Assembly: GCA_017871115.1 (NCBI GenBank)
Contig: JAFCIZ010000011.1
Location: 327,501-391,500 of the forward strand
Source of the DNA: Cunninghamella blakesleeana
Lineage: Eukaryota > Mucoromycota > Mucoromycetes > Mucorales > Cunninghamellaceae
Direction of reading: 5' to 3'
DNA: 64,000 nt
The notes under the pieces were generated by a model, which was not told where the DNA came from, searched no databases, and saw nothing but the letters and a program-made list of their open reading frames with translations. Position numbers and translations under genes: made by a program. Positions 31,842 to 43,592 of this stretch are shown one piece after another. Position 1 is the first letter of the stretch. Each line of letters starts with the position of its first letter.

Positions 31842-33493
31842 ATGTCTACCGTTGCTTTTTACTCCACCGATTCATATCCTGGCAAGGTAATTGGTTAAAA
31901 CTATTAAATTGAATCTGCTGTTAATAATGTTTAGATATGTCAAAAATATTATTTATTTATTGACTTTTTTCTTTTCCTTTGTTAAATTTATCAAATTAAA
32001 ATTATAAAAAGTTAAGAAGAACAATGAAAATATTGCGAAACTTTTGGTTATCCTTTATTCAAATGTATAAAACAAGGGTTATATTTGTACTTTTTAGTGG
32101 ATTAGTGGCACCAGGCTAAGTTCATATGCTATATAATATGAAAATAGAATTATAGAGTTATCTAGTAAAGGCAACGCGAATTAGAATGGATTTTAAAGTG
32201 TGTCTATAGAAATGGATCTACGGGATTAGAAGGTTTAAAATCATGACATAGAATAAACTAATAGAAATGGTTCATTTCATATCAGGTACACAGTAGTGGT
32301 TTTATAATAAATATCAAATATTTCATGTGGGTTATAAGTGTATTATGATTATGAAGTCAATTAATATTGTTATTTTATGGTAAGTACAACACCCTTTTTA
32401 TTGTAACTAGGACGGTGATATTATAATGGATCATGAAAGTAAGTTACATATTAAAAAATAAATAGACAAGGCTAAAACAATATATATGTATTAACTCGAC
32501 AATCCTTTTAACTTTTTGTTTTTTATATTCTTATGATGTATTATATATATAATAGTTTATAAAGATAGTATGACCTACTATTGTAAGTGTTAAGTACTAT
32601 TATTAATATTATTATTTGCTCATAAAAAATCCTTGTTGTTATTATTACAGCTAACCACTATTTTATTTTATTTTTTACAACTAGTTGAAGGTGGCTGGGT
32701 TGAAGGTGGTCAATTTAGAGACCACGAAGCCGAATGTAAGTTTGTTTTGCCCCTCCCTCCTCTTTTTTTTAATAATATATATATTATAAAATCGATCTTT
32801 AAAATAACTTTATGCTGACACGATTATTATATCTATTGCTATTTTTATTTTATTGTATGTATATTAGATTTCTATGATAAAATATTGAACCAAAGTAAGT
32901 AAAATATTATATTAAAGCTTTTTTAATCTTATTATTATTATTAACTATATATATATGTGTCAATGATTTATCATTAACTTTTATTCCTACTTTAATTATT
33001 TATTTCTTATTAGTTGGTGTTTATACCATGGTTTCTCCTTTGAACAGTGCAATGGAAAAAACTGAACGTCGTGCAAACGGTAACTATGTTCTTCCTTTAG
33101 ATGTAAAAACAATAGAATATCTTTGCCATGGTACCGAAAAGATAAGCCTTCAAGATTCTGGCTGTGGTTTCTCCTTCATTATCATCTTTGCCATCTTCTT
33201 ATTCGGCTTCTTCTCATATTTCAGCTCCTAATACTAACACTACTGCCACTGCTACTGTCACTTCTACTATTACTGCTAATGCTATTATTACTTCTACTTC
33301 TACTCCTTCTACTTCTTCTACTTCTTCTACTCTTACTCATTTGTCACTTGTCGAAGTTGATGATTATCAAGAAGAAAACAAAGAATCCAATTATTATAAA
33401 GACTATTACCAAGAAGAATATAATAATGTAGAAAATATTGTAGATGATGAAAAATATGAAAATTATATAGAATATACCCAAGAAGTTTGTTGA
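31842..33493 (+). pseudogene. copy B of the six-exon gene, frameshifted
   Basis: Exons 31842-31886, 32411-32438, 32556-32582, 32685-32735, 32868-32894 and from 33014, with all splice sites kept. The reading MSTVAFYSTDSYPGK...YYFEGGWVEGGQ...TERRANGNYVLPLD matches copy A through LQDSG, then leaves frame and stops at TAA 33229-33231. The true C-terminal frame is visible at 33164-33493 (SPSLSSLPSSYSASSH, Thr/Ser-rich, VEVDDYQEEN), ending at TGA 33493. About 170 bp including the basic patch and SH repeats, and the polyserine run, are missing. It could still give a truncated 132-residue protein. Codon substitutions remain largely conservative, so the loss may be recent. Confidence 0.65.
31975..32396 (+). 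mobile_element. LTR-like insertion in intron 1 of copy B
   Basis: Insert 31980-32391 (412 bp) is absent from intron 1 of copy A. It starts TGTTAAATTT and ends GTACAACA, and is flanked by TCCTT (31975-31979) and CCCTT (32392-32396), a 4-of-5 match for a 5-bp target duplication. The first ~80 bp resemble the solo LTR at 12899 (AAGTTAAG, GAAA..TGCGAAACT.TTG.TTAT). Confidence 0.65.
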
Positions 33494-33905
33494 AAATTGC
33501 TATTTTTTAAATATATATATATATTATAATTTTTCCTCTCCTTTCCTTAATTTTTTTACTTATTTGAATAATAATGATGTATTTTGTATTATTTTTATTA
33601 AATACTAAGGGTATAAGTGAAAAAGGAAACCACACTGATTATTTGATAGTAATATAATAATATACTCAGTTATTCAACAGTAGAGAACAAATTAATAAAA
33701 AGTTGAGTGAATATATACAAATATCAGTATAAACAAACTACTTTTTTTCTTATTTATTGCACAATAGCTATCCGTTTGTTTTATTAGATATATCAATTAG
33801 CAATACATAAGCGCATTATAAGAAGCTACTAAAAATAAGATTAAACTATAGAGAACATACTAAATAATAATTATATAAAAATAAAAGAGTATTTTTTTTT
33901 ATTCT

Positions 33906-34043
33906 CTTGAAAACAACCAACTATTTATAGATGGAATACTCGCTTAGTAATCAAAACATGATATTGATGAAATTCACCTTGCTAAATTGGTATTTTAAAT
34001 ATTCAACTCAAAATATTCACAAATAATACTGTAGAAAAAGGTA

Positions 34044-34094
<51 letters not shown>

Positions 34095-35497
34095 TATAAA
34101 GAGTTAGAATGTTAAAGCGTAAAAATAAAAAAATATCTGTAATTAATAATGATTAATGTATTTTTTTTTACTCTGGCTGTTATAGTTCCTTTTATTGATT
34201 AGTCAAAATTTCCTTCAATTTACGCTGTATATGTTAGTATTTATACTCTATATTAATATTGCTTGACAGTAACTTTGATAAATGAACTAAAGAAAGAATA
34301 ACAAAATAAAAATGGTTAAGTTTTTGAAAAAAAAAAAAATATAATTAGGTAATCAGAACTAAGGGGACTAATTTATGCTACTAGCAATCATATGAATACA
34401 AAATTAACAAGGGTCTAGTTATAAAAAGAGAAGTACTATTTTTATTTATTTATTTATTTATTAATCATATTGAAGATACCAATAACAGCAATCGTTTTCA
34501 GGTTATCCATTAATTTTTAAAGATATTTAGCAAAAAATGAAGCAAGAACCGTAAAGATAAAAAATAATAAATCAATTTTCTTACTTTAATAAGTATAGTT
34601 ATTAAGCGGTTTATTATGTGAACATAATGAAAATGTTGAAACAAAAAAAAAAAGAAAAAAGAAAAAGAGTTCTTTTAAAAGTCTTACAAAATAATCGAGT
34701 TAGCATAAAAAACCATGCATTATCAATTAGTGACATCATATATAGGAGCCAACACCACAACAATGTCGACACCAACAAGTAGAACAAGTAAAAGATATGA
34801 TTCTTTTTTAAAACAAAGTAAAATTGCGATGAAATAAAAATGGAAACGGGCTATTCCATTGCCGTCTGGAAAAGTTTTGAAATTGGTAAACATAAAAGGT
34901 AACTTTAAATTCTTTTTCACTTATTTTAAAAAGAAAAATATAGTAGGTTTGGATACTTGAATCTCTTCTTAAAATTCTATTAATAATTAAAAAAAATTAT
35001 TCCACTTATTTAAAAAGGATTTTTACTTGTATGCTTTATATTGATATTAGCTATGAATTGGAATACCCATACTATGTATTTAGTTAGTAGTATTGCATAG
35101 TATATATTTTTTATTTGGGTCAAAACATAGCAAATTCAAATATGATAAGTAAATAGAAATAGTCATCTCCATCAAAATAATTTTTTTTTAAAAAAAAAAA
35201 AGAAAAGAAAAGAAAGGGGAAGGAGCTAGGGATTTTTAATAAATAAAAATAGATAGCAACTTTTATTTTGATTCTGTAATATTTATTTATTAATATGTAT
35301 ATAATAAAAAGGTGAAATATAATTGAATGATATGAGCAAAATAAACAAAAAAAAAAGTGATATATATATTGAATACTATTAGCAAAGTAATCGTGAAAAA
35401 AGGAATGAGAATAATTCTACATAAATAATTTACTCGTTTTTTTGTTTTTTCTATGTATATATATATATGAATATATGATTTATCTCAGTCGAAAAAC
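33906..35497. other. AT-rich intergenic region with (TA)n
   Basis: A long (TA)n run at 34045-34092. Open frames near 34723-34920 are not supported on either strand. No gene seen. Confidence 0.55.
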
Positions 35498-35710
35498 CTA
35501 ATGACCAGAAGGTTCTTGAATAGTAACACCAGTAACTTGTATGAGACATTTTTTACTTAGCTCAATAATGGAAGTATTAGGATCATCTTTTTCAAACATA
35601 CATTTGGAAAATTGTTCATCGGGTGTTAAAGATTCTCGGCGAATGATTGCGCTTTGTACCAAAGAGATAAACATCAAGGGCATTATTGTTGCAAAAATAG
35701 ACAATTTCAT
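35498..35710 (-). CDS. small secreted protein
   Basis: Single exon, 70 residues. Signal peptide about residues 1-20 (LSIFATIMPLMFISLVQSA) followed by IIRRE, a dibasic site that could be cut by a Kex2-type protease. The remaining ~45 residues are acidic and hold only two Cys, enough for one disulfide. No family recognised. Small size makes it less certain than its neighbours, though the ATG, signal peptide and clean stop agree. Confidence 0.5.
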   Translation of the reverse strand: MKLSIFATIMPLMFISLVQSAIIRRESLTPDEQFSKCMFEKDDPNTSIIELSKKCLIQVTGVTIQEPSGH

Positions 35711-36091
35711 TGTTTTTAATTAAATAAAATATATTTGTTGTTACTAATATATATTACTACTATTTTATTTTTATTTTTTTATTTTTTTTGAAAACAAAAT
35801 TAAGAAAAAAGCAATTATAATTAAAAAATAAAAAGAATAATTTATATTGTAAAAGTAAAAAAGGTAATATTAAATTTATACATATATAAGCTTTTTTTAT
35901 TTATTTTTTAAGGAGAAAGTGAGATGAATCTCTATTGCCCTTTAAATTAACAGTAACCTTTTTTTTATTAAAAAAAGTTTTATTAAAATTATAAAGAAAG
36001 AGCAGCGTTCTATTTTCATCTTTTATTAGATAATCGCATGTATATTTATCCAATATATCTATAAATAATAATTATATATATAAACCTATTA
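35711..36091. other. intergenic region
   Basis: No gene seen; promoter side of the 35710 gene and 3' side of the 36595 gene. Confidence 0.5.
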
Positions 36092-36595
36092 TCATTGTTT
36101 TATATTTTTAATAATATTTACCACTTTATCTTCTTGGATTTTAGCTATCGTTTCAATATCATCCCTTGCCATGGCTTCAAAAGGGTCTCCTTTTAGTTCT
36201 AATACTTTTGCCCAAGCACTTTCCGTCGATTCACCTAATTTTTTTAATACAATAGCCGCTGACAATAAATTAGGATACTGATTTAAAATTAATTCATTCT
36301 GTCGATGTTTCATGGCCATATTCACTCTTTTAATATCGTTAGTAGCATAAATATTAACTTCTCGTGGATAGCCAAGTAAAGAATAGATGGTTGCATTTTC
36401 GTTTGGATAATATTGTTTAGTACTGGGTTTAAAAACATGATCTAAATGGTTGTAGTCAGTATGGTACAAGGAGATGTCTACATCAGACGTGTTTTCACCT
36501 TTGACATCAGTTAATCCACCAGCTGTCAATTTTAAATCGTAATCTTTATAAAGATGTTTGATGTCATTATATATATTTATTATATCTTTAGCCAT
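36092..36595 (-). CDS. nucleotidyltransferase-like protein
   Basis: Single exon, 167 residues. The segment LTAGGLTDVKG-x3-TSDVDISLYH (residues ~23-45) has the G-G...[ST]-D-V-D-I layout of the nucleotidyltransferase (DNA polymerase beta-like) fold, where the two Asp bind metal. REVNIYATND (residues ~79-88) sits where the third acidic strand is expected, with Asn at the usual Asp place, so catalysis is uncertain. The second half is helical (RVNMAMKHRQNELILNQYPNL, AWAKVLELKGDPFEAMARDD). No signal peptide, so probably cytosolic. A decayed piece of a paralogue lies at 21258-21360. The exact substrate cannot be inferred. Confidence 0.6.
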   Translation of the reverse strand: MAKDIINIYNDIKHLYKDYDLKLTAGGLTDVKGENTSDVDISLYHTDYNHLDHVFKPSTKQYYPNENATIYSLLGYPREVNIYATNDIKRVNMAMKHRQNELILNQYPNLLSAAIVLKKLGESTESAWAKVLELKGDPFEAMARDDIETIAKIQEDKVVNIIKNIKQ

Positions 36596-37655
36596 TTCCT
36601 TTTACTCCTTTCTTCTTCTATATTAATTGTGTTTTTACTATTAAATTAAAAAAGATATATATATACAAGTTTGTGAAGAAGATAAACAAAAACAAAAACA
36701 AAAAAAGGAACGAAAGGAAACTGCGGTAGACTTTTTTTTAAAAAACTTTTCGGAATTTCAATTTTTTAACAAACAAAATCATGCTTGATTTCAATTCTCT
36801 TTTATAATATTTCAATTTTGGAAGTATTGTTGACTGCAGCCACTTAAACTGTATAACAATGCCTTTTCTATACAAATCTTCAATTTTCAATCTATTAATA
36901 AAGGCGAGATTTCGTAAAGCATCATATAAATTAATGCCATTTATGCAACAACATATTTCATGTCAATCAGCAAGTGAAATTTAATTACTTTATAACCAGC
37001 TTGTTTATTAGTGGTATATTTGTAACCGTTTAATAGACTTATTTAACTATTAACTATTATAAATCTTTATTGCTCTAAAAAATAGGATTGATACGTAATA
37101 GGACATCATTATTTACTTATTAAAACAACCTAAATTTGATTTTTTTAAAAAAAAAATGTTTTGTAATACTTTAATAGAAGGTGAATCGATTTTATATAAA
37201 TAATATTATAATTATGAAGAAGAAAAAGAAATAAAGTAATTATTTAATAGGAATTTATTAGTAATAAAAATTTAATCATCGCATAATTTTTATTTTTTTA
37301 AAAAACCAATATTTTTTTTTCACCTTCTCTCTTTTTATTGCAAATATTTAAGATAAATAAAAACACTCTTTATTAATCTACATCTTCGTTTGTAAATAAA
37401 TAAAAACTTGATATACAATCATTTAGGAATATAATCAAAATACTACTATAATTTATTTAACAATAAAAATGTAACTTTCTGATGATGAAATTAGGTAAGC
37501 TATCTAAATTTAAAGAAGAAATGGTTTTTGCAAAAGAACAAGTATACTAACTTAAATAATATATTTTTTCTATTGCTATTATTTATTAATTTTAGATTAA
37601 CTAGTATAAAATAATAAATATATCACTAAAAAGGGTTTGAAAAATAGCCCTTATA

Positions 37656-37690
<35 letters not shown>

Positions 37691-39187
37691 AGGGATACAT
37701 TATCTTTGTTCTAGTATAATGGAATCAAATAATATAAAAGGACAACGGCAAGCGGTACCAATTAAGTACTGGCTAAATTACTTGGCCATATAAATAATTT
37801 TAGATATGGAATTTTTAAAATTTTATTTTGATCAAGCTATGTATATTGAATGAATTGATATTAATTTGTTGGCAACTATGATTATTAATCACTTTAAAAA
37901 TACTTGCGTCATTTTGCATTTAAGTTAAATTTCATCGATCCTCTGTATTTTTTTAAAATATAATAATAATACAGAGTTCCTATTCAAATTTTAAAATAAT
38001 AATAACAATGAAAACATAGAGAAGTGATAAAAAAAACTAATTAATACAGAGAGATGAAAATTGGATATACATACTCTTTTGCCTCATGAAATCAATTAAC
38101 ATTTTTCCAACAAATACTATTATTAGTACAAATATCATAAGCTATTGATAAATCATTATTATCAACTATAAACTTGGATTATTAACTTGTAATTTCAGAA
38201 ACATAAATATTAGACACCATAATGTATAAAAATCAGAGAGAATAAGAAAGCAAACAGCGATAATTCTCACTGTGTTTTTGTTTTTATATAGTATTGAAAA
38301 AGGAAACAATATTGGTACACATGATAATATAAAAAACTAAAATTGTCGTATTTTTGAATGAAAAACGATGATACTGATTTGATTAGTTTAAAGATAATAT
38401 GTAACCATCGATTAGAGCCAACTTGCTATAAAGTAGTATTGTTATTTTATTTTTATTTGGCTTTATGTATAAAAAACAAAATAAAAGTTAGGACAAAAAA
38501 AATATTTGATCATCATCACCCTTTTTATTTTTTTATTTTCATTTTTTTTCCCTTTCCCTTTCTCTCTGTTGCTATGAATAACCAAATACAAAAAAAAAAT
38601 GCATTATCAGTGAATAATAAAATGAAAAAGTAAATGCATAGGTAGTGTTGAGTAGTTCTTTGTGATTGTTATATATATATATATATATATATATTTATTA
38701 CTGTTTAATTATTCAGCCAATTCGTTTACTATTATCGCCTATCGAGTGAACATTATAAAGCTGGGTAAAAAAAAAAGATGATGTTGCTGTTATGAAAAAT
38801 TGATTTAAATATAACGAGGGTCCATTCATTTATTTTATATTATAATTTTCATTTATATTTTGAATAAAATCTTTAGAAAAAAAAAAGGTAGCTCTCATTG
38901 TGCTAAATATTAGATAATTAAAATAAAAAAGTTAAACAATGATGAAAAAAAAATAGATGGGAAAAAAACGGATCAACCTTAAAAAAAATTGAAATTCCGT
39001 TGGTTATCAAAAAGCTACAACCAAAATATATTTCCTTTCTCTCTTTTCCCTTCTTCTCACCCCTCTCTCTCTTTTTCTTCAATTTTTTTACTCGTATTCT
39101 TATATTTCTATTCTTTTTATTATTAATATTATTTATTTTTATATAGCAATAATAGAAAAATAAATATAAAATAAAATAAAAACGAAT
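36596..39187. other. long AT-rich intergenic region
   Basis: About 2.6 kb with no supportable gene. (TA)n runs lie near 37659-37688 and 38672-38693. A pyrimidine-rich tract (39030-39085) precedes the F-box gene and probably belongs to its promoter/5' UTR. Confidence 0.55.
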
Positions 39188-41764
39188 ATGGATTCACTTC
39201 CAAATGAAATACTACAAAATACTTTTTTATTTTTATCACCCAGGTACAGATATCATTGTTCCTTAGTATGTAAAGCTTGGTATTTAACCTACCAACAACC
39301 ACTTTTTTATCAAACCATCACCATTTATAAGTATTCACAATTTATCAAGTTTTTAACTTTAGCTAAAACGACATATATTAATCATAAACCTATTGGTCAT
39401 TATGTACGACGTCTTCATTTGAAAGATCTTTATAATAAGCATATTCTTACTTATGAAGAAATTGAAGAACTTCATCACGTTTGCCCTTTTTTAAATTTTA
39501 TTGATGACATTTGTATGGATGAGAATGATACTGAACAACATGATTTATATATGATTCCTTATTGGCAACACTTGACTGAAATAAAATTATGGTACTCAAG
39601 AAATGATACTTACCGACTTTATGCAGCTAAGCATGGTCCTCACTTAACGTCTTTACAATTGGATATTAAAGACATCATTACTATCAATGAATTACAATTG
39701 AAGCAACAACTAAATATAACCCATCATTATAAAAATAAAATTAAAAATAAAATTAAAAATAGAATTAAAAATGGGCAAGACAATATAGATAAATATGATG
39801 ATGATGATGATGATGAAGATAATAAAATAGAAAATAATATACGTATTCAACATGATATGCAGCCTCAACTTCAAGCCAATTACCAATATTACTACGGAAG
39901 AGTGATACTATTCCCTGCTCATCACCTTGTACATTTAAAAGAATTGTATCTCTGTTTTAAATCTGCTTCTTATCGATCTTCTGTGGCAGAATATAGATTG
40001 GACGAACGTACTTTGGAATCTTTACATCAATCCTGTCCTGCTCTAGAATCTCTCTCTTTAAACTATTTAGTGTTGAATTGTTTAGAATTTTTATCAAGAT
40101 CTACAACTACAACTACTTCTTTTTCTACTACTTCCAATTCTACATCACTAACTATATCACCATGTAAAAGTTTAAAACATTTATATTTAAAAAATTGTAA
40201 ACTATATCAATATGGCAACTATAACTATTTATCCAGAAAATACCCACATTTGACTTCTTTACATTTAAATTTACAATGGAAAGATAATCAACTTACTTCA
40301 TCGTCATCGTCAGCATCACCATCCTCTGCAGCAACTTTATTAATAGAAGAAAATGATCTTTTATTGCGTAATCGTCATGATAATCAACATCATGCTAATT
40401 TAAATACCAATGCTATCATCAATAGTAATCTTCTTCTTCATATGACTACCAATATCAATGCCAATAATCCAAATTCTTCCATGCATCCAAACCATCCTAC
40501 TTATCGTTCTATGATTTATGAATTCATTACTGGGTTTTCTTATTTAAAAGAATTATCGGCTGAATTTATTTATATTAATGATTTTTCAAACGTGAAATGG
40601 CAAGATGGGCTATGGCCTGGCAAAGAGTTACTCTATTGGTTAATTCAACACCCTCAACAGTTAACTTTCTTGGATTATCCTTATGATTTATCTACTATGG
40701 AATATGATATGAAAAAGAAAAAAAAGAAGAAAAATAGTAACAGCATGACGATGATGATGATAAAAAAAAAGGGAATTATATATAAAAAAAGAAATGAAAT
40801 GAATGGGATTATAAGAAATGGTAATTATAACCATGAGGATGATGATTATGGTTCAGATGATTCAGACGAAGAGGATAATTATTATGCTAGTTATTATGAA
40901 CAGTATGATGTTTTTCAGCGAAGAGCTTATTTAGATCACTTAACAACCTTGGTCTTGAATACAGAAGAAGAATTCTCATATACATTACATTATTTATTAA
41001 GAGATGGAAAAAGAAAAATTGCCTCCAATTCTATTATCAATTTAACTATTAAAAAAGAGAAGGGGATTATGACACATTTTTATTTATTTGAATGGTTGGA
41101 CGCTTTCCCACGCTTACAAAGTTTAACGCTTTCTGGTGTTGGATTAATTGATGATAAAGAACAAAATGCTGAGCAACAAGAGGAATTAATGGAAGAAGAT
41201 GAAGAAAACCAGTGGGATCATTTAAATTATACACTAAAAGAATTAATTATTTCATCGTCTTCTATTTTTTTAATGGGTGGATTATCTATGATTTGTAAAG
41301 TGTGCCCCTCATTACGGGTTTTAAAATTGGCTTATGTAGATTTCTTTGGTTATTTAACACCTTTGGAACAAACACCTAAACAACTACCTTATACATTTTT
41401 AAATCGAATTTATTGTATTGTAATTGATGCTCCTCATTTAATATTGGATGAATTCTCAATTAGTTCGGTACATTGTGGGGCTTATTGGAAACAATTTAAT
41501 GAAGCGGAAATGACAGAATTGCTCGTCGAAGAAGTAGGAGATATTGATAATGATAATAATAATAATGATGATGATGATGACCAAGAAGAAAAAGAGGACG
41601 GTAAAGTAATAGATGAAGAAGGAAAAGAAAAAGAAAAAAAAGTAAAGGCAAAAACTAATGGTAATATATTTCGTATTTTGGAACCAAGTAAATTAAAACC
41701 TCCCACTAATGTGGTTTTACGGTGTAAATCTGTAGATATTGTAAAATATTCAAATAATCATTAA
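39188..41764 (+). CDS. F-box/LRR-like protein 1
   Basis: Single exon, 858 residues. The F-box is at residues 1-45 (DSLPNEILQNTFLFLSPR...VCKAWYLTYQQPLFYQTI). Such proteins recruit substrates to SCF (Skp1-Cullin-F-box) ubiquitin ligases through Skp1. The rest is a degenerate leucine-rich-repeat-like array: LDERTLESLHQSCPALESL near residue 270, KYPHLTSLHLNLQW, LLYWLIQHPQQLTFLDY, CPSLRVLKLAYVDF. It is broken by low-complexity inserts: Lys/Asn repeats, Asp runs, Thr/Ser run, KKKKKKK near residue 508 and a long acidic stretch near 785-820. Paralogous to the genes at 43593-45683 and 51550-54093. Substrate unknown. Confidence 0.82.
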   Translation: MDSLPNEILQNTFLFLSPRYRYHCSLVCKAWYLTYQQPLFYQTITIYKYSQFIKFLTLAKTTYINHKPIGHYVRRLHLKDLYNKHILTYEEIEELHHVCPFLNFIDDICMDENDTEQHDLYMIPYWQHLTEIKLWYSRNDTYRLYAAKHGPHLTSLQLDIKDIITINELQLKQQLNITHHYKNKIKNKIKNRIKNGQDNIDKYDDDDDDEDNKIENNIRIQHDMQPQLQANYQYYYGRVILFPAHHLVHLKELYLCFKSASYRSSVAEYRLDERTLESLHQSCPALESLSLNYLVLNCLEFLSRSTTTTTSFSTTSNSTSLTISPCKSLKHLYLKNCKLYQYGNYNYLSRKYPHLTSLHLNLQWKDNQLTSSSSSASPSSAATLLIEENDLLLRNRHDNQHHANLNTNAIINSNLLLHMTTNINANNPNSSMHPNHPTYRSMIYEFITGFSYLKELSAEFIYINDFSNVKWQDGLWPGKELLYWLIQHPQQLTFLDYPYDLSTMEYDMKKKKKKKNSNSMTMMMIKKKGIIYKKRNEMNGIIRNGNYNHEDDDYGSDDSDEEDNYYASYYEQYDVFQRRAYLDHLTTLVLNTEEEFSYTLHYLLRDGKRKIASNSIINLTIKKEKGIMTHFYLFEWLDAFPRLQSLTLSGVGLIDDKEQNAEQQEELMEEDEENQWDHLNYTLKELIISSSSIFLMGGLSMICKVCPSLRVLKLAYVDFFGYLTPLEQTPKQLPYTFLNRIYCIVIDAPHLILDEFSISSVHCGAYWKQFNEAEMTELLVEEVGDIDNDNNNNDDDDDQEEKEDGKVIDEEGKEKEKKVKAKTNGNIFRILEPSKLKPPTNVVLRCKSVDIVKYSNNH

Positions 41765-43592
41765 TTTTATATATCATTTATTCATTATAGTTTTATATAT
41801 TGTAATTAAATAATAATAATAAAAGCTATATACATTTTGTATCTTGCATTTTATATTATTATTTTATTTTTTTTTTAAGTTCAAAATATTCACAATCGCT
41901 TTCTTTTTTAAGTACATATTTTTTAAATTAACCAAATTTTTTAGTATTTTAAGTACTGTTCTGTTTTTTAAAAAAAAAATTAATATTGATAATAATGACA
42001 CGTTAAATAAAACACTTTTTTAATCTTATACTACTGTTTTTATTGCTTTAAGTTCAGTACATTTGTCAGAGAAAGAATTCAATAAAATAGTGTGTATGTA
42101 TTATAAAAATAAAAAAGCGTTGTGGAATTATTTTGCTGTTTAAAAAGTGAAATTTCCTTTTATAGTTTTGGAAAGTAGATAGTTTTATAGTTTAATTTAG
42201 TTGTCAGTGAGCACCAGTATCTTGTTTTACAAGTAGATACAACTTAGTTAGATTAATAAAGAAAAATAAATAAAATAAATTATGTAATTGGATAAAGATC
42301 AACGATTATTATAATAAAATAATATAAAGTAATGTTGGATAGTATCAACAATATTAATATAAAATAAATATAATCTTTAGCTAAAATGATGAGTTAATAG
42401 ACTTATTTGTTATAAGTTTTCTTTATTTAAAGTTAACTGATTTTTCAAAAATAAAAGATAGAGATCGAGTATTTATATTATAAAATAAAAATTAAAGTTT
42501 ATACATTTATACCTCTGGTAGGATATCCCAAAGTATATATACTTTTTACTTTTTAAAAATGGTGAAAAGTATAAACCTTATTTCCTTTCCAAAAAAAATA
42601 AAGAGTAAAACAAGTAAAATAAAAAAAAAAAAAAATAATAATAATAGTATAATAAATAAATAAAATATATAATAATATAACTAAAAATGGCTTTAAACTT
42701 AATATTTGAAGTGATCCAAGCGAACCCACTTCATAACAAATGTAAAAATTTAAAAAATAGTAAACTTCCTACTTTAAAAAATCGATGTTGAGTTTAAATT
42801 TTTCTAAAATTTAAAAAGTATATTACACTCATTATGCTATTAATATCAGTATAAAAAAAGTAACTATATTTAATAAATTCTAGTTCTATAACTATTTTTC
42901 TTAATATATAAAAAGTAGAAATTAAAAATAAACCATAAAAACAAAAAGGAAATAAATATAAATACAAAAAAATAGATCTATATTGAATGTAATTTATTAA
43001 AAATGAAACCGTCCACGAAATATAAGTATGCACTTTACTACCGTCACTTTCTAACCATGCTAATTTATATTTTATTTTCTTTCGTTTCTTTCACTTGTTT
43101 TTTGATCAATCAAAATTTGAGGGGTGTTTTAAATGCGCTCCTTTTATCTTATATATGACCGGATTTTACTACGAAATAATCTGTTTTTACACCTCAACTT
43201 TCTTGGGTCAGCTTTTTTTAAAATTTATATAGCAAAATAATTATTAACAATATTTTTGAGTGCATATAATAGGGTCTATTTTGAAAATTCTGTATTTAGA
43301 TGATATTACATATTTAGGTTCGTGTATGTGGTCATGGAGTATGCCATAGAGGGATCTATAAGATAAAGACCAAAACTGATTTCTAACTTCTTAACTATAT
43401 TAATATGAGTTTGGGCCATCATTTATATATGCCTGTAATTTATATATCTGATAGTTATTTATATATTTAAATATTAGTAAAATGGATCCGAAAAGACATG
43501 AACAATACTTTTTATAAAATTCATTGTTATTTATTTTAATAAAATAACAAATTCATAAAAATAAATTATCAGTGATTAAAAATAATCTAGTA
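41765..43592. other. AT-rich intergenic region between convergent F-box genes
   Basis: No gene seen. Holds the second copy of a short interspersed repeat (42160-42275). The frame at 42794-43033 is low-complexity and unsupported. Confidence 0.5.
42160..42275 (+). repeat. interspersed repeat copy 2 (matches 2.5 kb)
   Basis: Shares TTCCTTTTATAG, GATAGTTTTATAG, GTCAGTGAGCACCAG and TTGTTTTACAAGTAGATACA, in the same order and orientation, with 2500-2625. Confidence 0.5.

Larger units (their letters stand above)
31200..33905 (+). repeat. segmental tandem duplication, copy B
   Basis: Second copy of the 25.25-30.19 kb block; shorter because it lacks the upstream 330 bp and the 1.7 kb after the stop, and carries instead a 412-bp LTR-like insert in intron 1. 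Confidence 0.75.

Noticed and set aside
31715..31912. 65-codon frame over exon 1 of copy B
   Set aside because: Wrong frame across a conserved exon and splice donor; hydrophobic by composition only.
34723..34920. 65-codon minus-strand frame with hydrophobic end
   Set aside because: No signal peptide at its N-terminus, no homologue in the window and ordinary AT-rich flanks; not enough support.
37695..37790. tRNA-like D-arm sequence TTCTAGTATAATGG
   Set aside because: No matching acceptor stem, anticodon arm or T-arm (GGTTCRANNCC) nearby.
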